Of a stretch of 64,000 nt of DNA, positions 11,219 through 20,486 are shown piece after piece. The translations under genes and the position numbers were made by a program. Position 1 is the first letter of the stretch; each line of letters starts with the position of its first letter. The notes beneath the pieces are model-generated. The model saw only the letters and a program-made list of their open reading frames with translations. It was not told the DNA's origin and did not search any database. The stretch is from JAFAMS01 sp049520515 (lineage in GTDB: Bacteria > Vulcanimicrobiota > Vulcanimicrobiia > Vulcanimicrobiales > Vulcanimicrobiaceae): assembly GCA_049520515.1 (NCBI GenBank), contig JBEKPS010000005.1:124001-188000 (forward strand), in the 5' to 3' direction.

Positions 11219-12756
11219 TTGGTAGTGACGTGGTCGACGCCGTCCCAGGGGTCGCCCGTGCTCACGAGCGCCTGGCACCGCTTCTGAAGGTAGGCGGCGG
11301 CACCGTCGGCGGAGTGGGCCTCGAGAACGAGTCCGAACAGCCCAATGGCTTGCTCGAACCGCCCGGCACTCAAAGCGTCAACTGCCGCCTCGAACTCACT
11401 CAGCGTCGCGATTTTGGCGTCGCGCGTTCGGGGAGCGTCGGCGTCGGCGGCCTCATACAAGCCGACCCCATGCACCTTGCCCTTTACGGCAACCCGGCCC
11501 AGGTGGCGAAGCGCGTAGCGTGAGGGATCGTCCAGTCGCTCGCGGGTTTGCTCGGTTAGGAGGACGGCCGCACCGTAGTTTTTGGTGAGCCCCTCGACGC
11601 GGGACGCCAGGTTCACGGCGTCTGCAATGACGGTGCCGTCCATCCGCTCGCTCTCACCGATCGTCCCGAGCATCAGCGACCCGGTGTGGAGCCCGACGCC
11701 GACCGCGATCGGCGCCAAGCCGGCGGCGACACGCTCGACGTCGATGGCGGCGACTTCGCGCTGCAACCCGATCGCGCAGCGCAGCGCATCATCGGCCGGT
11801 CCCGCAAAAAGCCCCATGATCGCATCCCCAATGTACTTGTCGATGACGCCGCGATATTGACGCACGATCGGCCCGACACGTTCCAAATAACCGTTGAGAA
11901 AGTCAAAGTTCTCGCGCGGGGTCATCTTCTCGGAGATCGACGTGAACGACCGGATGTCGCTGAAGAGTACCGTCATCTCGCGCTGCACGGCCTCGCCGAG
12001 CCGAACCTCGCGAACGTCCTCCTTGCCGAGCAGCTCGAGAAACTCGCGGGGGACGAAGCGGGCGTAGGCGACGTTGAGGCTGCGCGTTTCTTCCAATATC
12101 CGGCGTTGCGCCACGTCGCGCTCTTCATTGGCGAGCCGAATTCGATCGGCAAGACCAAGCGCCAACGCAATCGCTTCGAACGCGGTCCCGAGCTCGAAGC
12201 CGATCTTCACGAGAATAGTCTCGGGCCAAAAGATTTTGCCGAGAACGAAGAGCACGGCTCCGAACAAGACGCCGCAAAACGCGATGATGAAGTAGCGCGC
12301 CGTCCGGTCGCCGCGCCGTATCTGATTGAGCGCGACGGCGAAGACCGCGAAGAGCGTCAACAGCGAGAGCAACTGGATCAGCGTCGAGGCGCGCGGACCA
12401 CCAAAAGGACCGACCGTCAGGCTGAGCAGTACGACGATCGCCGTTAGATTTCGAATCGCGCGATAACTGCGCGGCGCGCGCTCGTGCATTTGAAGGAACG
12501 ACGTGAAGAACCAAAACGAGGCGACGGCCAAGAACGCGAACGTCAGGGACGAGATGATCGGCGGCGTCGAGCCCGTCAAAAGAAAATTGGCCGCAAACCC
12601 GGTGCGGGCCATTTCCTCGGCGAGCAGCGCCGCGACATACACCGCGTATGCGAGCAGTTCTCGATTGCGCAACAAGACGTACATCAAAACGTGGTACAAA
12701 CCCACGGCAATGAGCACACCGAAAAACGCGCCGAGGAATAAGGCGTCGTAGGCCAC
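11215..12756 (-). CDS. Membrane-bound class III adenylate cyclase with 7TM sensor region
   Basis: 513 residues. About seven hydrophobic helices fill residues 5-205 (7TMR-DISM-like), followed by a short coiled linker and a class III cyclase catalytic domain (~255-430). Metal-binding Asp267 (VLFSDIRSFT) and Asp311, the adenine-selecting pair Lys307 (DKYIGD) and Asp379 (IADAVN), and transition-state Asn382 and Arg386 are all present, so it should make cAMP rather than cGMP. A C-terminal ~70-residue TPR-like tail follows. The start is GTG 12756, the only start codon after an in-frame stop, so no periplasmic DISMED2 domain is encoded. It is nearly back-to-back with a divergent small membrane gene. 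Confidence 0.85.
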   Translation of the reverse strand: MAYDALFLGAFFGVLIAVGLYHVLMYVLLRNRELLAYAVYVAALLAEEMARTGFAANFLLTGSTPPIISSLTFAFLAVASFWFFTSFLQMHERAPRSYRAIRNLTAIVVLLSLTVGPFGGPRASTLIQLLSLLTLFAVFAVALNQIRRGDRTARYFIIAFCGVLFGAVLFVLGKIFWPETILVKIGFELGTAFEAIALALGLADRIRLANEERDVAQRRILEETRSLNVAYARFVPREFLELLGKEDVREVRLGEAVQREMTVLFSDIRSFTSISEKMTPRENFDFLNGYLERVGPIVRQYRGVIDKYIGDAIMGLFAGPADDALRCAIGLQREVAAIDVERVAAGLAPIAVGVGLHTGSLMLGTIGESERMDGTVIADAVNLASRVEGLTKNYGAAVLLTEQTRERLDDPSRYALRHLGRVAVKGKVHGVGLYEAADADAPRTRDAKIATLSEFEAAVDALSAGRFEQAIGLFGLVLEAHSADGAAAYLQKRCQALVSTGDPWDGVDHVTTK

Positions 12757-12758
12757 GG

Positions 12759-13166
12759 ATGGGCTTTCGCCGTAATCCCTTAATCATGCTTCGCCGCTGG
12801 GTCCGGACGTGCTCGCCGTGGGTCGTCGGCCTCGTCGTGGCTGCCGGAGTCACCGGCATGCTGTATGCCTACGACCTGTGCGCGGACCGCGCGCTCGCGG
12901 GGCTGCCTGAGATTGACGGCTGCCACTGCTGGGTCTCGGGCTTCGTCGGTTTGATTCTGGGCATCGCGTGCGCTGCGCTCATCGCGGTCGCGCGCCGGCT
13001 CCTCGAACCGATCCTCGCACGTATCGGAGAAGCATTCGCGCGCCTGGGGGCGCCACGCGGACGCACGCCGGTCTTACGCGACTTCGCCTTTGCCACCGTC
13101 CAGGTTCATCGTCTCGACCCACTCGCGCGACGCCGCGCGAGCCGCGCACCGCCACACTTCCTCTGA
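12759..13166 (+). CDS. Hypothetical membrane protein with two transmembrane segments
   Basis: 135 residues. Hydrophobic stretches at about 19-36 and 58-78 are separated by a short loop with 'DGCHCW', followed by a basic C-terminal tail. No family is recognised. The loop with a CxC next to His could bind metal, which would fit the copper-related genes downstream, but this is speculation. ATG 12759 and ATG 12786 are both possible starts and neither has a good ribosome-binding site. It begins 3 bases from the divergent cyclase GTG and ends 50 bases before the TonB-dependent receptor. Confidence 0.5.
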   Translation: MGFRRNPLIMLRRWVRTCSPWVVGLVVAAGVTGMLYAYDLCADRALAGLPEIDGCHCWVSGFVGLILGIACAALIAVARRLLEPILARIGEAFARLGAPRGRTPVLRDFAFATVQVHRLDPLARRRASRAPPHFL

Positions 13167-13216
13167 TCGATTGGCGCCAGCGAGCGCCTGAATTTCACAC
13201 TCGATCGGAGGTTTTT

Positions 13217-15526
13217 GTGTACTCATCTTCGACGCGCATTCGCGCGGCGATTGCGTTTATCGCAATCTATCTTACATGCTTTGCAACGGCAAACGCGGCC
13301 GTTACCGGCGTCGTTCGTGGCAGCGTCACTGTTCACGGCACGGCAACCGGAGGCGTCACCGTAACGCTTCATAACACCCGGACGAACTTAACGACGATGA
13401 CGAACGAAAAGGGCGACTATACCTTTCCTCTCGTCCCGTTCGGTCACTATACAATCACAGCGCATTACAGCGGACACACCGACGTAACGCAGGAGATCGA
13501 CGTCGCGAGCGACTCGCTCACGACCGTTGCTCTCGCGATCAGCCCCCTGCAGACGATCGCGCAAACCACCGTCACTCCGACGTCACGCAGCGTGACTGGA
13601 ACGCCCGTTTCAGAAAACGTCTTGAGCAGCTCGCAAATCCAGGCGCTCCCGCAGAATACGAATCTCAATCGCCTCATCGAGACGATGCCCGGTATCGTGC
13701 AATTCTCGTACGACGAGCCCGTTGCGCACGGCTTCCATGGAATCACGTACGAGCTCGACGGGGCCCCAATTCCACTCGCAACCGATACGAATTTCGCACA
13801 GGTAATCGATCCGCGCATTATCGATTCGATGGAAATCTTCACCGGTGGATTCCCAGCCGAGTTCGGCGGCCAACGCCAGGGCGCGGTCGTGAACATCATC
13901 ACGAAGACGGCGTCGGATCTTCCGACCGGCGGACAGATTAGCGCCGGCATCGGAACGTACGGCACAGCGACGGGCGGCTTGTTGTACGGCGTCGACTTCG
14001 GCCAGACGCATGCGTTCCTCAGCACGGACATGGCCAGCACGAATCGCGGCCTGGACGCGCCGACCGAAAGCGCTATGCACGACAACGCCAATAGTCTGAA
14101 TCAATTCTTTCGCACGATCACCAATTTAGGATCTGGAAACACCCTGGCGTTCGATGTCGGCAACCAGTACAACGCGTTCCAAATACCGATCAATACGGCG
14201 GCTTATGTCTATGACTCCGTCGTCAATCTGCCGACGCAAGACGACGTCCAGCGTGAATATAGCAGCTTTGCCAACCTCAACTTTACGCATGTGTTCAGCA
14301 ACGGAAGCAGCTACTTCCAAATCATCCCGTGGTGGCGCTATGCGCGCACCGTCTACGCCGGTGACCTGCAAGCCGATGTGCAAGCAGTCGACACGAGCCC
14401 GGACGATTGCTCTCCGGCTCCGGCCCCCTGTCCGCTTGCGGGTCTCTCGCAAGACCGCGAGGCGACATATTACGGACTGCGCATGGTGTATGCGCAAACC
14501 GGCGCGCACAATCAGTTCAAAACCGGCATCGATCTCTCAGGAGAGAGTTTCAACTCGGCCGAGGAGATCTTGCTCCCGGGCGAAGCGCCGTTTTTCGACA
14601 ATGGCAGACAATACGGGCGCAATCTCGGCGCGTACGTCGAAGACAAGTGGACGCCGTCCGATCAACTGTCGATGCAATTCGGTCTACGGTACGACTTCTC
14701 TAACGGCTACGTAGAGGGCAACGAACTACAGCCGCGCGTCGGACTAAACTACAAGCTCGGACCCGACACGGTCTTTCATACGTTTTACGGCCGCGTGTAT
14801 GCGGCCCCGACCCTGGAGGACACGCGCCGTGACGCCGTCCTGGTCGGAGGCGGAACGCCGAGTACAGCGTTGCCGGTTTACGATCTCAAGCCCGAACACG
14901 ACTCGTACTACGAGATTGGGATCGGCCAGACGCTCCGCAACGGACTCTACGGCTACGTCAACGCGTGGGAACGCAACGCGTGGAACGTGCTCGATACCAC
15001 GCAGATCTTCCCGACACCGATCTTCGCCGTGTACAACAACTCGCTCGGAGTTGCGAAGGGCCTCGAGCTGCGTCTCGAAAAGCGCGGCGTAACCGATACG
15101 TGGTTCATCTCGGCGTCCGATTCACAATCCAATGCCGGCGGCATCTCCGGCGGAACGTTTCTCTTTCCGCCCGACGCTATCTCGGACAACTCGCTCCAGC
15201 CCGAAGATCACGACCAAACCGTTGCGATCAAGGACGAGTACATCAAGCACTTCGGCGGCGGCCACTTGATGTACGCGAGTCTTGGCAGCGACTACGGCAC
15301 CGGCTATCCGGTCGAGTTCCAAAACGGGAGTGGGCGTCTCTTGCCGCACCTGACGTTCGATGCGTCAATCGGACGGGCTCCTCACAACGGCGCGCTCGGG
15401 TATAGCCTTTCGGCACTGAACTTCACGAACTACAAGTACGTGATCAAGGTCGCCAACGGGTTTAATACGACGCAGTGGTCGCCCGGCGCGCAGGTCCTTT
15501 TGCAGCTCATAGCCGGCATTCGATAA
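13217..15526 (+). CDS. TonB-dependent receptor with carboxypeptidase-regulatory-like N-terminal domain
   Basis: 769 residues. The start is GTG 13217, placed by CGGAGG five bases upstream; upstream in-frame sequence belongs to the overlap with the previous gene. A signal peptide (to about ATANA) is followed by a beta-sandwich CarboxypepD_reg-like domain ('GGVTVTLHNTRTNLTTMTN', 'GDYTFPLVPFGHYTI'), a plug domain ('DSMEIFTGGFPAEFGGQRQG', 'VVNIITK') and a long beta-barrel. It is an outer-membrane active-transport channel energised by TonB. The cargo is not encoded in the sequence, but the CopC/CopD genes downstream suggest copper or a copper-binding compound. No TonB/ExbBD genes are nearby. Confidence 0.85.
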   Translation: MYSSSTRIRAAIAFIAIYLTCFATANAAVTGVVRGSVTVHGTATGGVTVTLHNTRTNLTTMTNEKGDYTFPLVPFGHYTITAHYSGHTDVTQEIDVASDSLTTVALAISPLQTIAQTTVTPTSRSVTGTPVSENVLSSSQIQALPQNTNLNRLIETMPGIVQFSYDEPVAHGFHGITYELDGAPIPLATDTNFAQVIDPRIIDSMEIFTGGFPAEFGGQRQGAVVNIITKTASDLPTGGQISAGIGTYGTATGGLLYGVDFGQTHAFLSTDMASTNRGLDAPTESAMHDNANSLNQFFRTITNLGSGNTLAFDVGNQYNAFQIPINTAAYVYDSVVNLPTQDDVQREYSSFANLNFTHVFSNGSSYFQIIPWWRYARTVYAGDLQADVQAVDTSPDDCSPAPAPCPLAGLSQDREATYYGLRMVYAQTGAHNQFKTGIDLSGESFNSAEEILLPGEAPFFDNGRQYGRNLGAYVEDKWTPSDQLSMQFGLRYDFSNGYVEGNELQPRVGLNYKLGPDTVFHTFYGRVYAAPTLEDTRRDAVLVGGGTPSTALPVYDLKPEHDSYYEIGIGQTLRNGLYGYVNAWERNAWNVLDTTQIFPTPIFAVYNNSLGVAKGLELRLEKRGVTDTWFISASDSQSNAGGISGGTFLFPPDAISDNSLQPEDHDQTVAIKDEYIKHFGGGHLMYASLGSDYGTGYPVEFQNGSGRLLPHLTFDASIGRAPHNGALGYSLSALNFTNYKYVIKVANGFNTTQWSPGAQVLLQLIAGIR

Positions 15527-15561
15527 GGCAATTGCGCTCCTTCGCGTCGAAGACCGGAGCA

Positions 15562-16476
15562 ATGATCGCTCGATCCGTTGGCGCGGCTGCATTCGTTGCA
15601 TTCTTTCTCATCGCTCGGGGCGCCGCACAGGCTCACGTCGTCTGCGGAGACCGCGTCTTCCCCGCGACACTTATCATGGACGATCCGGGTGTGGGCAACG
15701 AATTCTCGTTGCCAACGATTCAGCATATTCCGACCCCGTCGAGCCAAATGACGAGCACCGGATACGAATGGGATAAGAGCATCACGCAAGATCTCGGCTT
15801 CGCCGTCAACGGCGATTACATCCAACAAGGCAATCCCGCGCCGGGCCAGAGTGGTTGGGACAATGTCACGGTCACGCTCAAAGACGAGCTGCCGTGTATT
15901 CCAAAACACGAAATCGCGTGGTCGCTCGGCGTCGTCCAAGAGATCGTCGGAACGGGCTCCAAGCTATTGAGCTCCGCCGGCGCTATCGACACAGTCGGCA
16001 GCACTGCGCCGACGTTTTACATCGGCAAAGGTCTCGGAGATCTCGGCAGCCAGTTCTTGCGTCCGTTCGCAGTCACCGGCGAAGTGAGCCGTGTATTTTC
16101 GGATTCGCCGATGCTCAATCCGAACGCGTGGGCGTACTCTGCGTCGCTGCAATATTCAATGCCGTATCAAATGCAGCACATCAAAGCTCTGAACGTGCCG
16201 CGTTGGGTGGGGCGTTTGGTACCGCTGGTCGAGTATTCCGCGACCAACGTCGACAACGGCGGTCCACCGACTGCCGTCTACGCTCCCGGGATCTTGTACA
16301 TGGCCAATACCTGGCAGGTCGGGCTTGAAGCGCTTATGCCGGCGAATTCGACGACGCGAATGCAGCAGGGTGTCGGCTACGTTCTTCAATTCCACTTATT
16401 CCTCGATGATTTCGCCTACAAAGACTTCTTCGGAAAACCCATCATCGACAAGAATCTTTGGGGAGAGAGACAATGA
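15562..16476 (+). CDS. Exported protein of unknown function in copper cluster
   Basis: 304 residues. ATG 15562 has CCGGAG a few bases upstream and begins a clear signal peptide (MIARSVGAAAFVAFFLIARG, cleavage near AQA). The mature protein is rich in aromatic and amphipathic beta-strand segments ('WGYSASLQYSM'-like alternation, 'YVLQFHLFLDDF'), suggesting an outer-membrane or periplasmic beta-rich protein. Two Cys (VVCGD, LPCIP) could pair. I do not recognise the family. The TGA overlaps the copC ATG (ATGA), so it is probably translated together with copC, and it sits 35 bases behind the TonB-dependent receptor. Confidence 0.6.
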   Translation: MIARSVGAAAFVAFFLIARGAAQAHVVCGDRVFPATLIMDDPGVGNEFSLPTIQHIPTPSSQMTSTGYEWDKSITQDLGFAVNGDYIQQGNPAPGQSGWDNVTVTLKDELPCIPKHEIAWSLGVVQEIVGTGSKLLSSAGAIDTVGSTAPTFYIGKGLGDLGSQFLRPFAVTGEVSRVFSDSPMLNPNAWAYSASLQYSMPYQMQHIKALNVPRWVGRLVPLVEYSATNVDNGGPPTAVYAPGILYMANTWQVGLEALMPANSTTRMQQGVGYVLQFHLFLDDFAYKDFFGKPIIDKNLWGERQ

Positions 16477-16844
16477 CGATCACACGTGCCGTTGCGAGCA
16501 TTGCGGTCGCCGCATTATTGTTCGCTCCCATTTGCGTGCGGGCGCACGCGTTTCTCGATCATTCGGATCCGGCCGTCGGCAGCACGATCCCAACGTCGCC
16601 GGCTGTCATCCATTTGTGGTTTACGCAACAGCTTGAACCAGTGTTCACGTCGGTAACAGTCACGGATAAATCGGGCGCAACCGTCAACGATGGTCCCGCA
16701 GAGATCGATCCGGGAAATAAATTCGAGCTGGACGTCAAGATGAAACCGCTCGACCCCGGAACCTATAAGGTCGAGTGGCACGCGCTCTCGGTCGACACGC
16801 ACCGCACCCAGGGCGATTTCAGCTTCCACGTCGGCAAAGGCTGA
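16473..16844 (+). CDS. copC: CopC-type periplasmic copper-binding protein
   Basis: 123 residues. A signal peptide ends at VRA, so the mature protein starts with HAFLDHSDPAVGS, the CopC signature whose first His is a Cu(II) ligand. The partner ligands Asp and His appear in 'SVDTHRTQGDF'. The Met-rich Cu(I) site of some CopC proteins is absent, so this is a Cu(II)-only type. CopC carries copper in the periplasm and hands it to CopD for import. GGGGAGAG precedes ATG 16473. It overlaps the upstream stop and lies 6 bases before the CopD fusion gene. Confidence 0.9.
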   Translation: MTITRAVASIAVAALLFAPICVRAHAFLDHSDPAVGSTIPTSPAVIHLWFTQQLEPVFTSVTVTDKSGATVNDGPAEIDPGNKFELDVKMKPLDPGTYKVEWHALSVDTHRTQGDFSFHVGKG

Positions 16845-16850
16845 CCCGAA

Positions 16851-18767
16851 ATGGACCCGTTACTGATCGTGACGCGGACGCTGCATTACGCAGCGACCGC
16901 GTCGCTCGAAGGCCTTTTTGTCTTTTGGTGCTTCATCGCAATTGCGTTGCCGGAGCGCATCGACCGCCGGCTGATCGTGATTGGCTGGGTGAGTTGGTGC
17001 ATCGCACTCGTCAGCGGCATCGCGTGGTTCTTCGTCGTTTCGTCCAACATGAGCGGCACGCCGATTTCGGGCCTGATACAAGGCGGCGTCCTCGGCATCG
17101 TCTTGGCGCAAACGCAATTCGGTGTCGATTGGCAAGTGCGCGCGGCGCTGCTTGCCGGTATCGCCATCTGTCTCGCCATCCAGATTGGCAGTTGGAAAAC
17201 TGTCGCACGCTGGATCGGTTTGCCGATCTCAGCAGCATTCATCGCTTCGCTCGCGTGGGCCGGGCACGGCGCTGCGGCTGAAGAGATTCCGTTTGACGCC
17301 CTGCATTTGCCGGCCGATCTCTTGCATCTCATCGCGGCGGGCGCCTGGCTGGGCGCACTTCCGCCGCTGGCCATGTTCTTTGCCGGCATCTGGCGCGACG
17401 GGAACGCAGAGAGCCTTTCCGTTGCAGGCAGAGTGACATCACGTTTCTCGATCCTCGGGATCACGTGCGTAACAACACTGCTCGTCACCGGAATTCTCAA
17501 CACATGGTTTCTCAGCGGCACCGTAGCGGCCTTACTTGGAACGCTGTACGGTCAGCTGCTTTTACTCAAGGTCGCGTTTTTCGCGGCAATGATCGCGATT
17601 GCGCGCGTCAACCTTCTTCGGCTCTCGCCGCTCCTCGAGCAGGCCCAACGCGACGCCTCCGCAGGGGTACGTGCAATCCGGCGATTGTGCCGGAATGCCT
17701 CAACGGAGGCGAGCTTCGGCTTCTTGGTCCTCGCAATCGTCGGAATTATCGGCACGCTGCCGCCGGGGTCGCACACGGAACCACGCTGGCCGCTACCATT
17801 CCGGATCGATTTCGCGGAGATCGCACCCGCCGCACTAAAACTCGTCGACGTTTTCTCCGTGCTCTTCTTCCTTTGTCTCGTCGCAGTCGTCGTCACGGCC
17901 GAGCGACAACGCTATCGCGGCATAGCTGCGTCGCTTGCCGCACTCGTCGTTTGCGGAGTTATCGGCGGGATCGCGCTGCGACCCGGCATCGTCACCGCGT
18001 ATCCGACGACGTACTTCGCCTCGACGCAGCCCTACTCGGCACCATCGGTCGCGCACGGCGCGCCGCTCTTCATGGCGAATTGTACGATTTGCCATGGCGC
18101 CGATGGTCGCGGCGACGGTCCGCTCGCGACCAAACTCTCGATCCGCCCGGCCGACTTAACCGAAGAGCACATCTTTGCGCACAAAGCCGGCGACGTCTTC
18201 TGGTGGATCAGTTATGGGCTCGGCGGCGTCATGCCAGGTTTCGCAGACAAGCTCACACCTACGCAACGTTGGGATGTCATCAATTTCGTCTTGGCTCGCG
18301 CCGCCGGCGTTCAGGTCGGCGACGTCGGTCCACAGATCTCCGCCAGTGCAGCCCCTCCGCTCCCAGACTTTGCCTTCGAACAAAGGGGGGGGCAGAATAC
18401 CTTGAGTCAGACGTTGAAGACGGGGCCCGTGCTGCTCGTTTTGTTCGCTCCTCGCGCACCCGAAGAACGCCTCGCACAACTCGCGACATTGAAGGGCATA
18501 ACGACCCTTGCCGTTGACGTTGCAGGCCTTCCGTCCGCAGCGCCGCTCGTCGTCAATGTTTCCGCTGACGTCCGGAATACACTCGAACTTTTTCGCTCCC
18601 CGAAGGACGGCAGCGAAACGGAACTTATGCTCGATCGCAACGGCAGCGTCCGCGCGCGCTGGACGGCAACCGCAGGTCTGGCCGATGCAACAACGCTCTC
18701 GACCGATGCAGTACGCGTCGCGCGCATCCCGGCCGCAGCAGCAAATCACGCCGGCCACGGCGGCTAA
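16851..18767 (+). CDS. CopD-like copper membrane protein fused to cytochrome c and a thioredoxin-like domain
   Basis: 638 residues. Eight or more transmembrane helices (residues ~5-380) form a CopD domain, including 'WAGHGAAAEE' and 'ADLLHLIAAGAWLGALPPLA', where the conserved His residues should bind copper. A class I cytochrome c domain follows, with haem motif CTICH (411-415) and a likely axial ligand Met461 (GGVMPGF). The last ~120 residues resemble a thioredoxin/SCO-like fold without a CxxC and end in HAGHGG. CopD imports periplasmic copper; the haem and C-terminal domains face the same side and may couple redox change to handling Cu. The gap from copC is 6 bases. Confidence 0.85.
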   Translation: MDPLLIVTRTLHYAATASLEGLFVFWCFIAIALPERIDRRLIVIGWVSWCIALVSGIAWFFVVSSNMSGTPISGLIQGGVLGIVLAQTQFGVDWQVRAALLAGIAICLAIQIGSWKTVARWIGLPISAAFIASLAWAGHGAAAEEIPFDALHLPADLLHLIAAGAWLGALPPLAMFFAGIWRDGNAESLSVAGRVTSRFSILGITCVTTLLVTGILNTWFLSGTVAALLGTLYGQLLLLKVAFFAAMIAIARVNLLRLSPLLEQAQRDASAGVRAIRRLCRNASTEASFGFLVLAIVGIIGTLPPGSHTEPRWPLPFRIDFAEIAPAALKLVDVFSVLFFLCLVAVVVTAERQRYRGIAASLAALVVCGVIGGIALRPGIVTAYPTTYFASTQPYSAPSVAHGAPLFMANCTICHGADGRGDGPLATKLSIRPADLTEEHIFAHKAGDVFWWISYGLGGVMPGFADKLTPTQRWDVINFVLARAAGVQVGDVGPQISASAAPPLPDFAFEQRGGQNTLSQTLKTGPVLLVLFAPRAPEERLAQLATLKGITTLAVDVAGLPSAAPLVVNVSADVRNTLELFRSPKDGSETELMLDRNGSVRARWTATAGLADATTLSTDAVRVARIPAAAANHAGHGG

Positions 18768-18773
18768 CGAACT

Positions 18774-19658
18774 ATGCTGGCGTGCGCGCTTTGCGTAGGG
18801 GCGTCGCCGGAACCGTATCTCGAAGCGACGCTCGCGTCAATCGCGAGCGTCGTCGACGTACTCGTCGTTAACGACAATGCGGGCGACACACCCAATCCCA
18901 ATGTCGGGACGATTACCGGCAGCGCAATCGCGAAAGCCGGCCGGCTGCGCATGATTCAAACGACGTTCGTCGATTTTGCAACGATGCGCAACGACGCGTT
19001 CGCAGCACTCGTCGCCAACGCAACGCCGGACTGGGTGCTATGGCTCGACGCCGACGAGGTGCACGGCGAGGAGATCGTGGGACTTGCGCGGGGACTCTTA
19101 CCGAAGCTCGGGAGTGACTACGGCTCCGTGGACGGTTACACCGATCATTTCCTCGGCTCGTTCGCATGGATCAGCGACGTCGCGCGCCGGTTTTGCGCCT
19201 ATCGATTCGATCCGGCATTGCGTTGGCAAAACGCGGTGCACGAGAAAATCGAAGGGCTGCGCGGAAAAGAGCTCGTTGTCCCATACCGCTACGCTCACTA
19301 CGGCAACGTCCTTCCGCCGGCGATGTATGCGGTAAAAGACCGGCGTTATCTCGCGCTCGGAAACGACGTTGATTACGATCCGCCGTTGCCCGAGGTCGCA
19401 ACGCTCGAGAACATCTACGGGCGCAAAGGAAAGTCAGCCCGTCGCTTTCGCGGCGAGCATCCGCCCGCAGCGCGGCCGCTCATCGCGCGCCTCGAGCGCG
19501 AGTGGGCCAAAGCATTCGCCGAGATCGACCGGCTCTTCAACGCCGAGCAAACACCGCGCGACCGCATCGCGAACGCCGCACGCGGTTCGATCGAAGAGAC
19601 ACGGATCAGACTGCGAGGACTCGAGCACCGAGACTTGTGGCCCCCGCATTTGTCGTGA
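18774..19658 (+). CDS. Family 2-like glycosyltransferase
   Basis: 294 residues with a GT-A style N terminus ('YLEATLASIASVVDVLVVND') and a DxD-type motif in 'WVLWLDADEVHGEE'. 'RRFCAYRFDPALRWQNAVHE' matches the acceptor-side motif of the same group as the flagellar-cluster enzyme at 57284. It should transfer a sugar from a nucleotide donor; donor and acceptor cannot be told. The ATG is 6 bases behind the CopD fusion stop. The next gene begins 9 bases after its stop, so the genes are likely read together. Confidence 0.75.
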   Translation: MLACALCVGASPEPYLEATLASIASVVDVLVVNDNAGDTPNPNVGTITGSAIAKAGRLRMIQTTFVDFATMRNDAFAALVANATPDWVLWLDADEVHGEEIVGLARGLLPKLGSDYGSVDGYTDHFLGSFAWISDVARRFCAYRFDPALRWQNAVHEKIEGLRGKELVVPYRYAHYGNVLPPAMYAVKDRRYLALGNDVDYDPPLPEVATLENIYGRKGKSARRFRGEHPPAARPLIARLEREWAKAFAEIDRLFNAEQTPRDRIANAARGSIEETRIRLRGLEHRDLWPPHLS

Positions 19659-19667
19659 ACGAGGCGC

Positions 19668-20486
19668 GTGCAGCTTGTCGCCCTCACGGATGTCGTCGCC
19701 GCGATTGATCGCGCCAAGTCCGTTAAGCTCGACGCGTACGTACTCGGCCGCGGCGCTGTTTTTCACGCTCTCGAGCGCGCCGCCGATCGCGGCGCGGATG
19801 TCAGCGTCGATCTTTGCAACGATCCCGCCGGCAAGGACGACGCAAAGAAATGGTCCGCGTCAATAGCGCAGGAGCTTGTCGATCACGGCATCCGCGTCGT
19901 CACGGATCCCGCGTGGGGTTTGGGCTCGACCCACGCCAAAGTCGCCATCGTCGGCGATCACGTCTTCTACGACGATCGGAACTGGCGGAGCAGCGGCGGG
20001 AGCGACGTGATTCTCGCGACCGATATCGACGAAGCGTTTCCGCTGCGCAGCAAAGCCGAGGTCATTGCGGACGAAGCCACGCTGATTCGGTCGGGGGAAG
20101 GGCACGCGATTCTCGTCGCCACGGAAACCTTCGGCCCGGGTCCGATCGCAAAGGCCCTTCTCGAACGCGCACAACGCGGCGACGACGTGCGCCTCATCTA
20201 TAACCCGACTGAGTCTACGCACGGACGGGAGAATGCGCTGAGCGCCCTCCGTGATGCCGGCGCGCACATCGAGCAATCGAACGAAAATCATAAGTTCGCG
20301 TGCGTCGGAGATCGTGTTTGGGTCGGCTCCGCGAACGCGACCATCACCGGCGGTGATACCGGTGTGGGTTTGGAATGGGGAACGGAATTGCACGGTGCGC
20401 TAGCAGCCAAGCTGGATGCGCAGGCCGAACAGCTTTGGCATGAAGCGGATTCATCTGTGTACGGGCATCCTGGAACGCAACGGTAG
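19668..20486 (+). CDS. Phospholipase D-like protein with one degenerate HKD motif
   Basis: 272 residues starting at GTG 19668 (GAGG nearby). Two PLD-like halves are visible. The first has 'STHAKVAIVGDHVFYDDRNW', fitting HxK(x)4-5D. The second, 'NENHKFACVGDRVWVGSANA', has Asn where the first His should be, so the usual two-His active site is incomplete. The family includes phospholipases, nucleases and phosphotransferases. No signal peptide is seen, so a cytoplasmic role on nucleic acid or phospholipid is possible. The 3' end overlaps the next gene (NUDIX) by 47 bases. Confidence 0.7.
   Translation: MQLVALTDVVAAIDRAKSVKLDAYVLGRGAVFHALERAADRGADVSVDLCNDPAGKDDAKKWSASIAQELVDHGIRVVTDPAWGLGSTHAKVAIVGDHVFYDDRNWRSSGGSDVILATDIDEAFPLRSKAEVIADEATLIRSGEGHAILVATETFGPGPIAKALLERAQRGDDVRLIYNPTESTHGRENALSALRDAGAHIEQSNENHKFACVGDRVWVGSANATITGGDTGVGLEWGTELHGALAAKLDAQAEQLWHEADSSVYGHPGTQR

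Noticed and set aside
11173..11219. CRISPR-like or phage attachment repeat
   Set aside because: The units are contiguous tandem copies of about 15 bases with no unique spacers and no cas or integrase gene nearby.
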